The notes beneath the pieces were generated by a model that made no database searches, was not told the origin of the DNA, and was given only the letters and a program-made list of their open reading frames with translations. A program made the translations under genes and the position numbers. This document shows, one piece after another, positions 51,070-59,305 of a stretch of 64,000 nt of DNA; positions within the stretch are counted from its first letter, which is position 1; each line of letters opens with the position of its first letter. This DNA comes from Nonomuraea africana. Lineage in GTDB: Bacteria > Actinomycetota > Actinomycetes > Streptosporangiales > Streptosporangiaceae. The DNA is taken from contig NZ_JADBEF010000001.1 in assembly GCF_014873535.1 (NCBI RefSeq), positions 8,308,001-8,372,000 of the forward strand. The letters are read 5' to 3'.

Positions 51070-52434
51070 TTGATACTGTGTTCGAGTTCTGGGACGTCGG
51101 TGTCGCGAGGGGGTGGTGTTCGGTGAAGCTGCGCTACAACTACCGGCTGTACCCGGACGCGCCCCAGCGGGAGCTGCTGGCCCGGACGTTCGGCTGTGTG
51201 CGCGCGGTGTGGAATGACGCGCTCGCGCGGCGCAAAGCCGCCTGGAAGGCCGACCGGACGCGGATCGGCGGCGTCGAGTTGCAGAAGATCTGCATCACCG
51301 CCGCGAAGCGGACCGTTGAGCGGGAATGGCTCGGGCAGGTGTCCCCGGTGCCGTTGCAGCAGTCGCTACGAGACCTGGACGTGGCGTACAAGAACTTCTT
51401 CGAGTCGGTGTCGGGCAGACGGAAGGGCCCGAAGATGGGCCTGCCCGTGTTCAAGTCCCGCCACGATCAGCGGCAGTCGGCCAGGTTCACCACCAACGCC
51501 TTCAAGGTGCGAGCAGGCGGCGCCCTGTATCTTGCGAAGATCGGCGAGATCGCGGTCCGGTGGTCGCGCGATCTTCCCGCTCCGCCTTCCAGCGTGACGG
51601 TTGTCAAGGACGCGGCTGGAAGGTATTTCGCCTCCTTCGTCGTCGAACTCGACGACGACGCCCACACGCTTCCGCAAGCAGACACCGAGGCCGGGATCGA
51701 TCTCGGTCTGACCCACTACGCGGTCACGTCCTATGGCGAGAAGATCGCGAACCCGAAGTGGCTGCGCCGCCGGGAACGCAAGCTCAAGAAACTCCAGCGG
51801 GCCCTGTCGCGCAAGAAGAAGGGGAGCGCCAACCGAGCCAAGGCCCGGATCAAGCTCGCGCGTCAGCACGCCAAAGTCGCCGACGCCCGCCGAGACTTCC
51901 TGCACCAGGCCAGCACCACACTGCTCCGTGAGAACCAAGCGGTGCATGTGGAAGGGCTGGCCGTGCGGGGCCTGGCGCGGGGCATGCTCGCCAAGAGCGT
52001 GAACGACGCCTCCTGGGGGGCGTTCCTGCGGCTGCTGGAGGGCAAGGCAGCCCGGTACGGGCGCGAGTTCATCGAGATCGGCCGCTGGTATCCGTCCTCC
52101 CAGCTGTGCCCGTGCTGCGGGTGGAAGATCGGGAAACCCGCTCTGGACGTTCGCGAGTGGGACTGTCAATCGTGTGGCGAACACCACGACCGCGATATCG
52201 CCGCCGCGCTCAACATCCTCACCGAAGGCATCCGCCTGAGGTTCTCACACGACGTGGCCGCCGGGCTGGCGGACACCGAAAACGACTGTGAAGGGCAGGT
52301 AAGACCAGGGAAGGCAATCCCGACCCTGGCCCCGCCCGAAACCTATACCGCGCACGCGGCGTAGAGGCAGCAGTAAACTCCCCGTCGCGAGGCGGGAGAA
52401 TCCCCGTCATTTATTTATGGCGGGGAGAAGTCAA
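51070..52434 (+). mobile_element. IS200/IS605-type element carrying only tnpB
   Basis: The body is tnpB (51123-52364). To the right, a hairpin TCCCCGTC/GGCGGGGA (52401-52426) with an AT-rich loop is followed 4 nt later by TCAA (52431-52434), the arrangement of an IS605 right end and cleavage site. To the left, TTGAT at 51070-51074, the target/TAM sequence of ISDra2-like elements, precedes the gene, and a small hairpin CTGAC-GGT-GTCAG is at 51050-51062. No tnpA is present, so it would need one in trans. The left boundary is the weaker of the two. Confidence 0.55.
51123..52364 (+). CDS. tnpB: TnpB, RNA-guided nuclease of the IS605 family
   Basis: 413 residues, full length. The RuvC-like site is complete: D193 in GIDLGLTHYAV, E277 in VHVEGLAVRG and D358 in DRDIAAALNIL. 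The zinc ribbon C329/C332 and C348/C351 is intact. The N-terminal helix-turn-helix-like part begins KLRYNYRLYPDAPQ. TnpB proteins cut DNA next to a TAM with a guide RNA (omega RNA) made from the 3' end of the gene and the right end. All catalytic residues remain, so it may be active. GTG 51123 has a GGGGG-containing ribosome site about 10 nt upstream. Confidence 0.9.
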   Translation: MKLRYNYRLYPDAPQRELLARTFGCVRAVWNDALARRKAAWKADRTRIGGVELQKICITAAKRTVEREWLGQVSPVPLQQSLRDLDVAYKNFFESVSGRRKGPKMGLPVFKSRHDQRQSARFTTNAFKVRAGGALYLAKIGEIAVRWSRDLPAPPSSVTVVKDAAGRYFASFVVELDDDAHTLPQADTEAGIDLGLTHYAVTSYGEKIANPKWLRRRERKLKKLQRALSRKKKGSANRAKARIKLARQHAKVADARRDFLHQASTTLLRENQAVHVEGLAVRGLARGMLAKSVNDASWGAFLRLLEGKAARYGREFIEIGRWYPSSQLCPCCGWKIGKPALDVREWDCQSCGEHHDRDIAAALNILTEGIRLRFSHDVAAGLADTENDCEGQVRPGKAIPTLAPPETYTAHAA

Positions 52435-52494
52435 AGGTAAAGGCGCATGGCTCAGACGTTAGGGCAGGAGCCGCACGGCGCGCAACGGATTAAT

Positions 52495-52872
52495 TCAGCT
52501 GCAGTAGGCAGGCCCGAAGCCCTCCACGGGGTTGCTGTAGCCGACCTGGCCGTAGACCTCGATGCACTTGCCCTTGCCGTACACGCTGACGGGGCCCGCG
52601 TAGTACTTGTAGTACTGGGCGTCCGTCCTCGACGAGCCGCCGATGGCTGAGAGGGTCACCCGGATGTACTGCGAGACGCCGGGCCTGTTGGTGTACGTCA
52701 TCGCGCAGTTGTAGCCGGTCGAGGAGTTGTAGTAGACGGCGATGTAGCCGCCCGTGATGGGCCAGTTGTCCAGGTGGGTACCCGAACAGGTGGCGGCCGA
52801 CGCGGGGCTCGCCGTACCGACCAGGACGCCGGCGCCCAGGACGAGGGCGGCGGCGATGGTGCGCAGCTTCAA
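52495..52872 (-). CDS. secreted SapA-like (spore-associated protein A) small protein
   Basis: 125 residues. A signal peptide (MKLRTIAAALVLGAGVLV, ending ASA) ends near 27. The mature protein of about 98 residues has TCSGTH at its start, YNCAMTYTNRPG, KYYAGPVSVYGKGKCIEVYG and a C-terminal YCS; its four cysteines suggest two disulfides. It resembles the spore-associated protein A group of streptomycetes. The start is TTG 52872, with GGAGGA 4 nt upstream. It lies 60 bp right of the TnpB element and follows the sugar importer on the same strand (52 bp gap). Confidence 0.7.
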   Translation of the reverse strand: MKLRTIAAALVLGAGVLVGTASPASAATCSGTHLDNWPITGGYIAVYYNSSTGYNCAMTYTNRPGVSQYIRVTLSAIGGSSRTDAQYYKYYAGPVSVYGKGKCIEVYGQVGYSNPVEGFGPAYCS

Positions 52873-52924
52873 GGAGTCCTCCGAGATCGTTAAGGGATCG
52901 CGGAGGACATTACCAAGAGTGTCA

Positions 52925-53770
52925 CTACTTGATCGAGCCGGCCGTCAGGCCGCCGACGACCTTGCGTTCGATCAGGGCGAACAGGATGATCACCGGGAGG
53001 GTGGCGATCACCGAACCGGCGAACAGGTTCTGCCAGTCCACCGAGTACTGTCCGATGAAGGAGTTCAGCGCCACCGTCAGCGGCTGGTTCTCCGGGCTGG
53101 TGGTCAGCGTCAGCGCGACCACGAACTCGTTCCACGCGGCGATGAAGGTGAAGATCAGCGCGGTGATGACGCCGGGCATGGCCAGCGGCAGCGTGATCCT
53201 GAACAGCGCGCCGAAGCGCCCGTTGCCGTCCATGAACGCCGCCTCCTCCAGCTCCCTCGGGATGGAGGCGAAGTAGGCGTTGAGGATCCACACCGCGAAG
53301 GCCAGGTTGAACCCGCCGTTGACCAGGATCAGCGACCACGTCGAGTCGACCAGGCCGAACTGGTAGAACTCGCGGTAGATGCCGACGAGCATCGCGGTCG
53401 GCTGGAACATCTGGGTGATCAGCACCAGGATCAGGAAGGCCGTGCGGCCCCTGAAGTTGTGCCTGGCCGAGTAGTAGGCCGCGGGCAGCGCGACCAGCAG
53501 CACCAGCAGCGTCGAGCCCGCCGCGACCTTGAGCGTCACGAAGAGGTTGTCGGCCAGGCCGCCGGTCCAGAAGTTCAGCAGGTTCGACCACTCGAACGAC
53601 GAGGGGAAGTATTCCGCCTCCCGCAGGCTGCTCTGCGGGCGCAGCGCGGTGAGCAGCATGACCAGGTAGGGGAAGAGGAAGATGAACGCGATCACGTAGG
53701 CCGAGGCCGCGACGACCACCTTCTTGAGCGACGGCATCGCGCCGCCCGTGACGGTACGGGAGTGGGCCAT
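52925..53770 (-). CDS. carbohydrate ABC transporter permease (MalG type)
   Basis: 281 residues, six transmembrane helices starting near 20, with the EAA motif ELEEAAFMDGNGRFGALFRI near 190-209 that contacts the ATPase. It forms the membrane channel with the partner permease encoded upstream. ATG 53770 shares its first base with the last base of that gene's stop, so they are coupled. GGAGG is 7 nt upstream. No ATPase gene is in the window; as in many actinomycetes, a shared ATPase such as MsiK could serve. Confidence 0.9.
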   Translation of the reverse strand: MAHSRTVTGGAMPSLKKVVVAASAYVIAFIFLFPYLVMLLTALRPQSSLREAEYFPSSFEWSNLLNFWTGGLADNLFVTLKVAAGSTLLVLLVALPAAYYSARHNFRGRTAFLILVLITQMFQPTAMLVGIYREFYQFGLVDSTWSLILVNGGFNLAFAVWILNAYFASIPRELEEAAFMDGNGRFGALFRITLPLAMPGVITALIFTFIAAWNEFVVALTLTTSPENQPLTVALNSFIGQYSVDWQNLFAGSVIATLPVIILFALIERKVVGGLTAGSIK

Positions 53771-54654
53771 CACGCCACCTCCTGCTTCCACTTGGAGATC
53801 TTGAGGAAGATGGCGGTGAGGATGATCACCATGCCGAAGTTCACGACCGACATCGCCGCCGACTCGCCGATGTCCGAGCCCTTGAGGATGAACATGAAGA
53901 TGGTCGAGGTCGCGGTGGAGTAGCCGGGCTGGCCGTGGGTCATCGACCAGATGATCGGGAAGCTGTTGAAGACGTTCATCACGTTGATCAGGGCGGCGAC
54001 GGTCAGCGCGGGCCGCAGCAGCGGCAGCGTGATCGACCAGTACGTCCTGAACTTCGAGGCGCCGTCCATCTTGGCCGCCTCGTAGACGTCCGAGGGGATC
54101 GTGGCGAGGCCCGCCAGCAGCGCGTAGGTGGTGAACGGCACCGACACGAACACCGCCACGAAGATCAGCCAGGGGAACGCGGTGGCGGCCTGGCCGAGCT
54201 GGTCGGCGTCGGAGCCGCCCATCGCGGGGATCAGCCCGAGGTCACGCCTGATCAGGTTGATGATGCCGACCTCGGGGTCGAGCATCCACTTGAAGATGAT
54301 CGACGTCATGAGCACCGAGGCGGCCCAGGGGGCGATGAGCGCCCACCGGGCGATCTTGCGCCCGGGGAAGCGCTGGTTGAACAGCTGGGCGAGGGCCAGC
54401 GAGATCAACACGGTGAAGCCGACGACGGCGACCACCCAGATGAGGCTGCGCAGCATCACCGGCCAGAAGTCGGTCTCGGCGAAGAGCTCGTCGTAGTTGT
54501 CGGTACCGTTCCAGCCGCGGACCACGCCGAACCGGCTGACCTCCAGGAACGACGTCCGAACCATCTCGATGACCGGCCACAGGACGACCAGGGCGATCAG
54601 CACCACCGCGGGTCCGACCCAGGCCAGGGGCTCCAGGACGCGCAGCCGCTTCAT
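53770..54654 (-). CDS. carbohydrate ABC transporter permease (MalF type)
   Basis: 294 residues with six transmembrane helices (first at about 10-32) and the EAA motif SDVYEAAKMDGASKFRTYWS. It pairs with the MalG-type permease downstream. ATG 54654 has GGGGAG 6 nt upstream. A 256-bp gap with a hairpin (54867-54895) and a GntR-like site (54754-54766) separates it from the binding-protein gene. Confidence 0.9.
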   Translation of the reverse strand: MKRLRVLEPLAWVGPAVVLIALVVLWPVIEMVRTSFLEVSRFGVVRGWNGTDNYDELFAETDFWPVMLRSLIWVVAVVGFTVLISLALAQLFNQRFPGRKIARWALIAPWAASVLMTSIIFKWMLDPEVGIINLIRRDLGLIPAMGGSDADQLGQAATAFPWLIFVAVFVSVPFTTYALLAGLATIPSDVYEAAKMDGASKFRTYWSITLPLLRPALTVAALINVMNVFNSFPIIWSMTHGQPGYSTATSTIFMFILKGSDIGESAAMSVVNFGMVIILTAIFLKISKWKQEVA

Positions 54655-54753
54655 CCGGAGCTCCCCAGGAGATCCCGGGAGCGCGGGAGGTCGGTCAAGT
54701 CCCGAGCGGTGCGGTGACCCCGCGCTTTCCGCATCACGGGAACCCCTCTCTTG

Positions 54754-54766
54754 GTATGGTCCATAC
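54754..54766 (-). promoter_or_regulatory. GntR/DasR-like site before the permease genes
   Basis: GTATGGTCCATAC is a perfect palindrome around a central T and contains GGTCCATAC, as in the sites before the binding-protein gene. It suggests a second regulated promoter or a shared control of the split operon. Confidence 0.45.
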
Positions 54767-54866
54767 GTTCGAACAGGCTTCACCGCCGGGCCGGCGGGAT
54801 GGGAGCCTGTGGCGGCCGGTCACGACCGGTCGCACGCCTTCGGGCGCGCGCGCGGGTGGTCAGGTG

Positions 54867-54895
54867 ACGGCCGGCGCCGCCGTGGCGCCGGCCGT
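54867..54895 (-). terminator. stem-loop between binding-protein and permease genes
   Basis: A perfect 12-bp stem (54867-54878 with 54884-54895) and 5-nt loop lies 16 nt past the stop of the binding-protein gene. Such stems often act as partial terminators that lower permease expression relative to the binding protein. Confidence 0.65.
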
Positions 54896-54910
54896 ACCGA
54901 GCCCCGAGGA

Positions 54911-56194
54911 TCAGCTGCCCTCGGCGACCTTCTGCAGATCACCGAGCACCTTCGCCGGGTCGTCCTTGACGGCCCCGCCGATGGTCTGCTTGATCGCGGT
55001 GTTCACCTCGGACCACTTGGGGTCCTTGAAGGGGTAGAAGCTGGCGTTGGGCAGCGCGTCGAGGAACGGCTTGAGCTTCTCGTCGCCCGACAGCTTCTCG
55101 ATGCCGCCGTTGGTGACGGGCAGCAGCTTGTAGTTGTCGACGATCTTCTGGGTGGCGTCGCCGGTGTAGAAGTAGTCGAAGAACTTCTTGATCTCCGCGG
55201 CGTGGCCGTTCTTGTTGAACGCCATGATCCAGTCCATGACGCCCAGCGTGGTGTCGAGCGGTCCGGTCTTGCCGGCGATCGGGGCCACGGCGTACTTGCC
55301 GTTCACCGCGCCCTTGTCGAAGATCGGGATCGACATGGGGCCGCCGTTGACCATGCCGACCTTGCCCGCGGCGAAGTCCTCCCAGACCGTCTTGCGGTCC
55401 TTGGTGCCGGGGTTCGGGGTGGTGAGGCCGGCGTCGACCAGGCCCTTGACGTACTGGAAGGCCTCGACGTTGGCGGGGGAGTTGATCGTCCACTTGCCGG
55501 AGGCGTCGGTGTAGCCGCCGCCGTTGCCGAGCATCCACAGGAAGGACTCGGCCTGGGCCTCCTCCTGGCCGAGCGGCAGACCGAAGGGCTGGCTGACGCC
55601 CGCGGCCTTCAGCTTCTCGGCGGCCGCTTTCACCTCGTCCCAGGTCTTGGGCGGCTCGGCGATGCCGGCCTTCTCGAACAGCTCCTTGTTGTAGAAGAGC
55701 GCGCGGGCCGAGGAGACGAACGGGATGCCGTACGACGTGCCGTCGACCTTGCCGAAATCGGCGAACTTCGTGAGCATGTCCTTCGAGACCTCGGGGGAGA
55801 GGACCTCGTCGGTCTTGTAGAGCAGGCCGTCCTTGACGAAGCCCGAGTAGTCACCCGTCTGCAGGATGTCGGGCACCTGGCCGTTCTGGACCATGGTGGC
55901 GACCTGCTTGTCGATGTCGTTCCAGGAGATGACCTGGACCTCCACCTTGATGTTCGGGTTGGCCGCCTGGAAGCCGTCCACCACGGACTTCCAGAACTTC
56001 GTGCCGGCGTTGTCGGCCGTGGGGTTGTCGCCGTAGTCGGCGGCCACCATCTTCAGCGTGACCTGCTCGCCGCCGGCCGCCGCCCCCGTCGCTCCGCCGT
56101 CCGCGGGCTTGGCGGCGTCGCCGCCGCCACAGCTGGACAGGACCAGCATGGTGGCGAGGCCGAGAGCGGCGCCGCCCACAAGCTTGATGTTCAC
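54911..56194 (-). CDS. extracellular sugar-binding lipoprotein of an ABC importer
   Basis: 427 residues. Lipoprotein signal with lipobox VLSSC at about 18-22, then a bacterial extracellular solute-binding family 1 domain: DYGDNPT, VDGFQAANPNIKVEVQVISW, YGIPFVSSARALFYNKELFE, NKNGHAAEIKKFFDYF. It captures a sugar or amino sugar outside the membrane and hands it to the two permeases. GTG 56194 has AAGGCGG upstream. Several palindromes of the GntR/HutC type lie in front, so an amino-sugar-responsive regulator (DasR-like) is the likely controller; substrate assignment is inference. Confidence 0.87.
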   Translation of the reverse strand: MNIKLVGGAALGLATMLVLSSCGGGDAAKPADGGATGAAAGGEQVTLKMVAADYGDNPTADNAGTKFWKSVVDGFQAANPNIKVEVQVISWNDIDKQVATMVQNGQVPDILQTGDYSGFVKDGLLYKTDEVLSPEVSKDMLTKFADFGKVDGTSYGIPFVSSARALFYNKELFEKAGIAEPPKTWDEVKAAAEKLKAAGVSQPFGLPLGQEEAQAESFLWMLGNGGGYTDASGKWTINSPANVEAFQYVKGLVDAGLTTPNPGTKDRKTVWEDFAAGKVGMVNGGPMSIPIFDKGAVNGKYAVAPIAGKTGPLDTTLGVMDWIMAFNKNGHAAEIKKFFDYFYTGDATQKIVDNYKLLPVTNGGIEKLSGDEKLKPFLDALPNASFYPFKDPKWSEVNTAIKQTIGGAVKDDPAKVLGDLQKVAEGS

Positions 56195-56226
56195 CGTAGA
56201 TACCGCCTTCTCGTCGGACGGGCCGT

Positions 56227-56238
56227 TGGTCCATACCA
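56227..56238 (-). promoter_or_regulatory. GntR/DasR-like site
   Basis: TGGTCCATACCA has TGGT/ACCA arms, close to the dre pattern TGGTCTAGACCA. It lies 33 bp before the binding-protein start. Confidence 0.5.
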
Positions 56239-56321
56239 GCCGGCGGAACCCGCCCAGGGATGAGGTGCGCGAGCCTGTCAGCGCCACGCGTTTGCGTCAG
56301 GGTAGGGCGGGATTCATCACC

Positions 56322-56333
56322 TGGTCTATACCG
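56322..56333 (-). promoter_or_regulatory. GntR/DasR-like site
   Basis: TGGTCTATACCG matches the dre core TGGTCTAGACCA at 10 of 12 positions. Confidence 0.5.
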
Positions 56334-56365
56334 GCGCATATCGGTTTGAAAACAACACTGAGCAG

Positions 56366-56379
56366 CCGGTCTAGACCGG
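56366..56379 (-). promoter_or_regulatory. GntR/DasR-like palindrome
   Basis: CCGGTCTAGACCGG is a perfect 14-bp palindrome containing GGTCTAGACC, the centre of the DasR consensus. It is 172 bp before the binding-protein start. Confidence 0.6.
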
Positions 56380-56405
56380 GTGAGTCAAGACTTGTTAGAA
56401 GGTGA

Positions 56406-56435
56406 TTGTAATTGATGGCTTTCAATCAATTACAA
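56406..56435. promoter_or_regulatory. AT-rich perfect inverted repeat
   Basis: TTGTAATTGAT (56406-56416) and ATCAATTACAA (56425-56435) pair perfectly around GGCTTTCA. This AT content is unlike its surroundings. It lies 48 bp past the stop of the hydrolase at 56484 and 212 bp before the binding-protein gene, so it may be a MarR- or TetR-type operator or the hydrolase terminator. Confidence 0.6.
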
Positions 56436-56483
56436 ACTTCGATCGCCGTCAAGAAGCCAAACGCGGCGGCCCAGGATGACGGG

Positions 56484-57209
56484 TCAGGCCGAGGTGACCC
56501 GGACCGCCTCGCGGATCACGTCGGAGACCTCCTTCGGCCGGGACACCGCGACGGCGTGCGAAGCGCCCGCGACCTCGACGCCGACCGCCCCCGCCCGCTT
56601 GGCCCCGAACCGCTGGACCTCGGGGTTGATCGCCTGGTCGGCGTCGGCGATGACCGCCCATGAGGGCTTCGTCTTCCAGGCCGCTGTGCTCGCGGTCTCG
56701 GTGAACGCCCCGGCGGCGAGCGGCCGCTGCGCCACCGCCAGAACCTTGGTGACCTCGCCGGGTACGTCCGCAGCGAAGACCTGAGGGAACATCTCGGGAG
56801 CGATCGTCAGCTCGACGGCGGGTTCGGCGCCCTCGACCGGGTAAACAGCCTGCCGCAGGCTCGCCCCCAGCGGCGGCTCAGGGAACCGTCCCTGCAGCTC
56901 GCCGAGGCTCTCGCCCTCTTCGAGGACGTAGGCGGCGACGTAGACGAGACCGACGACGTTCTCGGTCGCGCCTGCCACGGTGATGATCGCACCGCCATAG
57001 GAGTGGCCGACCAGCACGACGGGGCCGTCGATCTGGGCCGCCACGGACGCGATGTACGCCGCGTCGGAGGCCAGGCCGCGCAGCGGGTTGGGCGGGGCCA
57101 CCACGGGGACGCCGTGCTGCTGCAGTTCGGCGATGACGCCGGACCAGCTGGCGGCGTCGGCGAACGCGCCGTGCACGAGGACGACTGTCGGGATGGTGCT
57201 TTCCGTCAT
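56484..57209 (-). CDS. alpha/beta hydrolase
   Basis: 241 residues of the small AB-hydrolase group (esterase EstC-like). VLVHGAFADAASWSGVI forms the oxyanion loop, VVLVGHSYGG holds the nucleophilic Ser, and the His is in GASHAVAVSRP. ATG 57209 has AAGGAG 7 nt upstream. It is divergent from a second hydrolase at 57408. Confidence 0.88.
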   Translation of the reverse strand: MTESTIPTVVLVHGAFADAASWSGVIAELQQHGVPVVAPPNPLRGLASDAAYIASVAAQIDGPVVLVGHSYGGAIITVAGATENVVGLVYVAAYVLEEGESLGELQGRFPEPPLGASLRQAVYPVEGAEPAVELTIAPEMFPQVFAADVPGEVTKVLAVAQRPLAAGAFTETASTAAWKTKPSWAVIADADQAINPEVQRFGAKRAGAVGVEVAGASHAVAVSRPKEVSDVIREAVRVTSA

Positions 57210-57407
57210 GGAAGTGCTCCTTGTTCGGCAGGGTGTCAGGTGTTTCAGCGGCGATCCAAACAGGCCACGGTGCGGGCGGACGAGGCGGAAGCGTACTTCT
57301 GCCTGTGCTTCTGCCTCGTCTTCTTCCGATGCCGCTTGCTTGGATGTGCGGTGAACGGGCGCCCCCTTGTGCCGAAGCCCCCGCCTTTTCACCCATGTGG
57401 AGCGATC

Positions 57408-58361
57408 ATGAGCAAGCCTGTCCTGGAACCCGCCGCGCGAGCCTTCGCCGAGGCCACCGCCCAGCCGCCCTATCTCTTCCAGCTCTCGCCGGACGAGGGC
57501 CGCAAGACCGTGAACGACGTCCAGTCCGGCCCCATCGACAAGCCCGCCGTGGACGAGGAGTGGGTGACGATCACCGGTGGCCCGACCGGTGAGGTCAGAG
57601 CCCGCATCGTCCGGCCGGCGGGCAGCACGGGCGTCCTTCCCGTGATCATTTACATCCATGGCGCCGGCTGGGTCTTCGGCAATGCCCACACTCACGACCG
57701 GCTGGTACGTGAGCTGGCGGTGGGCGCCGGTGCCGCCGTCGTCTTCCCCGAGTACGACCTGTCGCCTGAGCACCGCTATCCGGTGGCGATCGAGCAGAAC
57801 TGGACGGTGGCGCATTGGATCACCGCCGAGGGCGCGGCCAGGGGCCTGGACGCCACGCGTGTCGCGGTGGCCGGCGACTCCGTCGGCGGCAACATGGCCG
57901 CCGCGCTGACACTGATGGCCAAGCAGCGCGGCGGGGTGACGCTGCGGCAGCAGGTGCTGTTCTACCCGGTGACCGACGCGTCCTTCGACACCGGCTCCTA
58001 CCAGCAGTTCGCCGAGGGCTACTTCCTGCGCAGGGACGGCATGCGGTGGTTCTGGGACCAGTACACCACCGACGAGACCCAGCGAGCCGAGATCACCGCC
58101 TCCCCGCTGCGGGCCACCACCGAGGAGCTGACCGGCCTGCCTCCGGCGCTGGTCATCACCGCCGAGGCGGACGTGCTGCGGGACGAGGGCGAGGCGTATG
58201 CGAACAAGCTCCGCGCGGCCGGCGTGCCCGTGACCGCCGTGCGCTACCTGGGGATCATCCACGACTTCGTCATGCTCAACGCCCTGCGCGAGACCCAGGC
58301 GGCGGGGTCGGCGATCGGGCTGGCCATCGGCACGCTCCGGCAGGCCCTCGCCACGAGCTGA
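57408..58361 (+). CDS. alpha/beta hydrolase, hormone-sensitive lipase (HSL) family
   Basis: 317 residues. IYIHGAGWVFGN is the HGGG oxyanion motif (HGAGW here), VAVAGDSVGGNMA holds the nucleophilic Ser, with Asp in ITAEADVLRDEG and His in GIIHDFVML. It is an esterase of family IV for short acyl or aryl esters. ATG 57408 has GGAG 7 nt upstream. It may be co-transcribed with the hydrolase at 58442 (80-bp gap). Confidence 0.9.
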   Translation: MSKPVLEPAARAFAEATAQPPYLFQLSPDEGRKTVNDVQSGPIDKPAVDEEWVTITGGPTGEVRARIVRPAGSTGVLPVIIYIHGAGWVFGNAHTHDRLVRELAVGAGAAVVFPEYDLSPEHRYPVAIEQNWTVAHWITAEGAARGLDATRVAVAGDSVGGNMAAALTLMAKQRGGVTLRQQVLFYPVTDASFDTGSYQQFAEGYFLRRDGMRWFWDQYTTDETQRAEITASPLRATTEELTGLPPALVITAEADVLRDEGEAYANKLRAAGVPVTAVRYLGIIHDFVMLNALRETQAAGSAIGLAIGTLRQALATS

Positions 58362-58441
58362 GGCTGTCCTCCTGACCCGTGCGGGGACCGCCGCCACGTC
58401 CGGCGGCCCCCGTGCCGACCCCCCGACCCCGGGACGGATTC

Positions 58442-59305
58442 ATGCCTTCCAGCTTCGAGCACGCCCAGATACGCCACGCCAACCTCACCGGCCGGATCCC
58501 CGTCGTCTTCGTCCACGGCCTGTGGCTGCTGCCCACCAGCTGGGAGCGCTGGGCTCAGGTGTTCGCCGAGGCGGGATTCGCCCCCGTCACCCCGGCCTGG
58601 CCCAGCGCGCCGCCGGCCGGGGCCGCGCCTGCCAGGACGGCGCCTGCCGGGACGGCGCCTGCCGGGACGGCGCCTGCCAGGACGGCAGGCGAGGTGGCCG
58701 GCCACTTCGCGGACCTGATCGGCGGGCTCGATCGCCGGCCCGCCGTGGTCGGCCACTGCACCGGCGGCCTGCTCGCGCAGATCCTCGCAGGGCGCGGCCT
58801 GGCCTGCGCCGCCGTGGCCATCAGCCCCGCACCCCTCCAGGGCGCGCTGCCGCTGCCGATCTCCCCTCCGCGCGCCCCCGTCCGCGCGCCGGCCGATCCG
58901 GCCGTCGTCGGCAGCGCCGTCCCGCTCACCTACGACCAGTTCCGCCACGCCTTCGCCAACGCCGTCGACGAGGCAGAGGCCGAGCGCTTGTACGAGACGT
59001 TCGCCGTCCCCGCACCGGGCGTGCCGCCGCTCCAGGCAGCCGCCGCCTTCGACCCGTGGAGCGAGCCCGAGGTCGACCGCACCGCGAAGGACAGGGGCCC
59101 GCTGCTGCTCATGTCAGGCGAGATGGACCGCATCGTCCCGTGGGCCGTCGCCCACGCCTCCTACGAGAGCCAGGTCCGCAACGAGCACCACCTGACGGAG
59201 ATCCTCGAGATGCCCGGCCGCGGGCACTCGCTGACCGTCGACGGCGGCTGGCGCGAGGTCTGCGGCACCGCCCTGACGTTCATCCAGCGTTTTGTGGACG
59301 CGTGA
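58442..59305 (+). CDS. alpha/beta hydrolase with cysteine at the nucleophile position
   Basis: 287 residues. VVFVHGLWLLPTSWERW is the oxyanion loop; the nucleophile elbow reads VVGHCTGGLL, with C106 where serine is usual, as in dienelactone hydrolases. The Asp is in LLMSGEMDRIV and the His in GRGHSLTVDGG. Residues about 60-82 are a repeated A-P-A-R/G-T run from a 15-bp tandem repeat. ATG 58442 follows GGACGG. Its last 26 bp overlap the 3' end of the NB-ARC regulator gene on the other strand. Confidence 0.85.
   Translation: MPSSFEHAQIRHANLTGRIPVVFVHGLWLLPTSWERWAQVFAEAGFAPVTPAWPSAPPAGAAPARTAPAGTAPAGTAPARTAGEVAGHFADLIGGLDRRPAVVGHCTGGLLAQILAGRGLACAAVAISPAPLQGALPLPISPPRAPVRAPADPAVVGSAVPLTYDQFRHAFANAVDEAEAERLYETFAVPAPGVPPLQAAAAFDPWSEPEVDRTAKDRGPLLLMSGEMDRIVPWAVAHASYESQVRNEHHLTEILEMPGRGHSLTVDGGWREVCGTALTFIQRFVDA
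58625..58684 (+). repeat. 15-bp tandem repeat inside a hydrolase gene
   Basis: Four units of GCGCCTGCCRGGACG start at 58625, 58640, 58655 and 58670; units 1 and 4 have A and units 2 and 3 have G at the variable base. They encode A-P-A-R/G-T and stay in frame. Confidence 0.9.
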
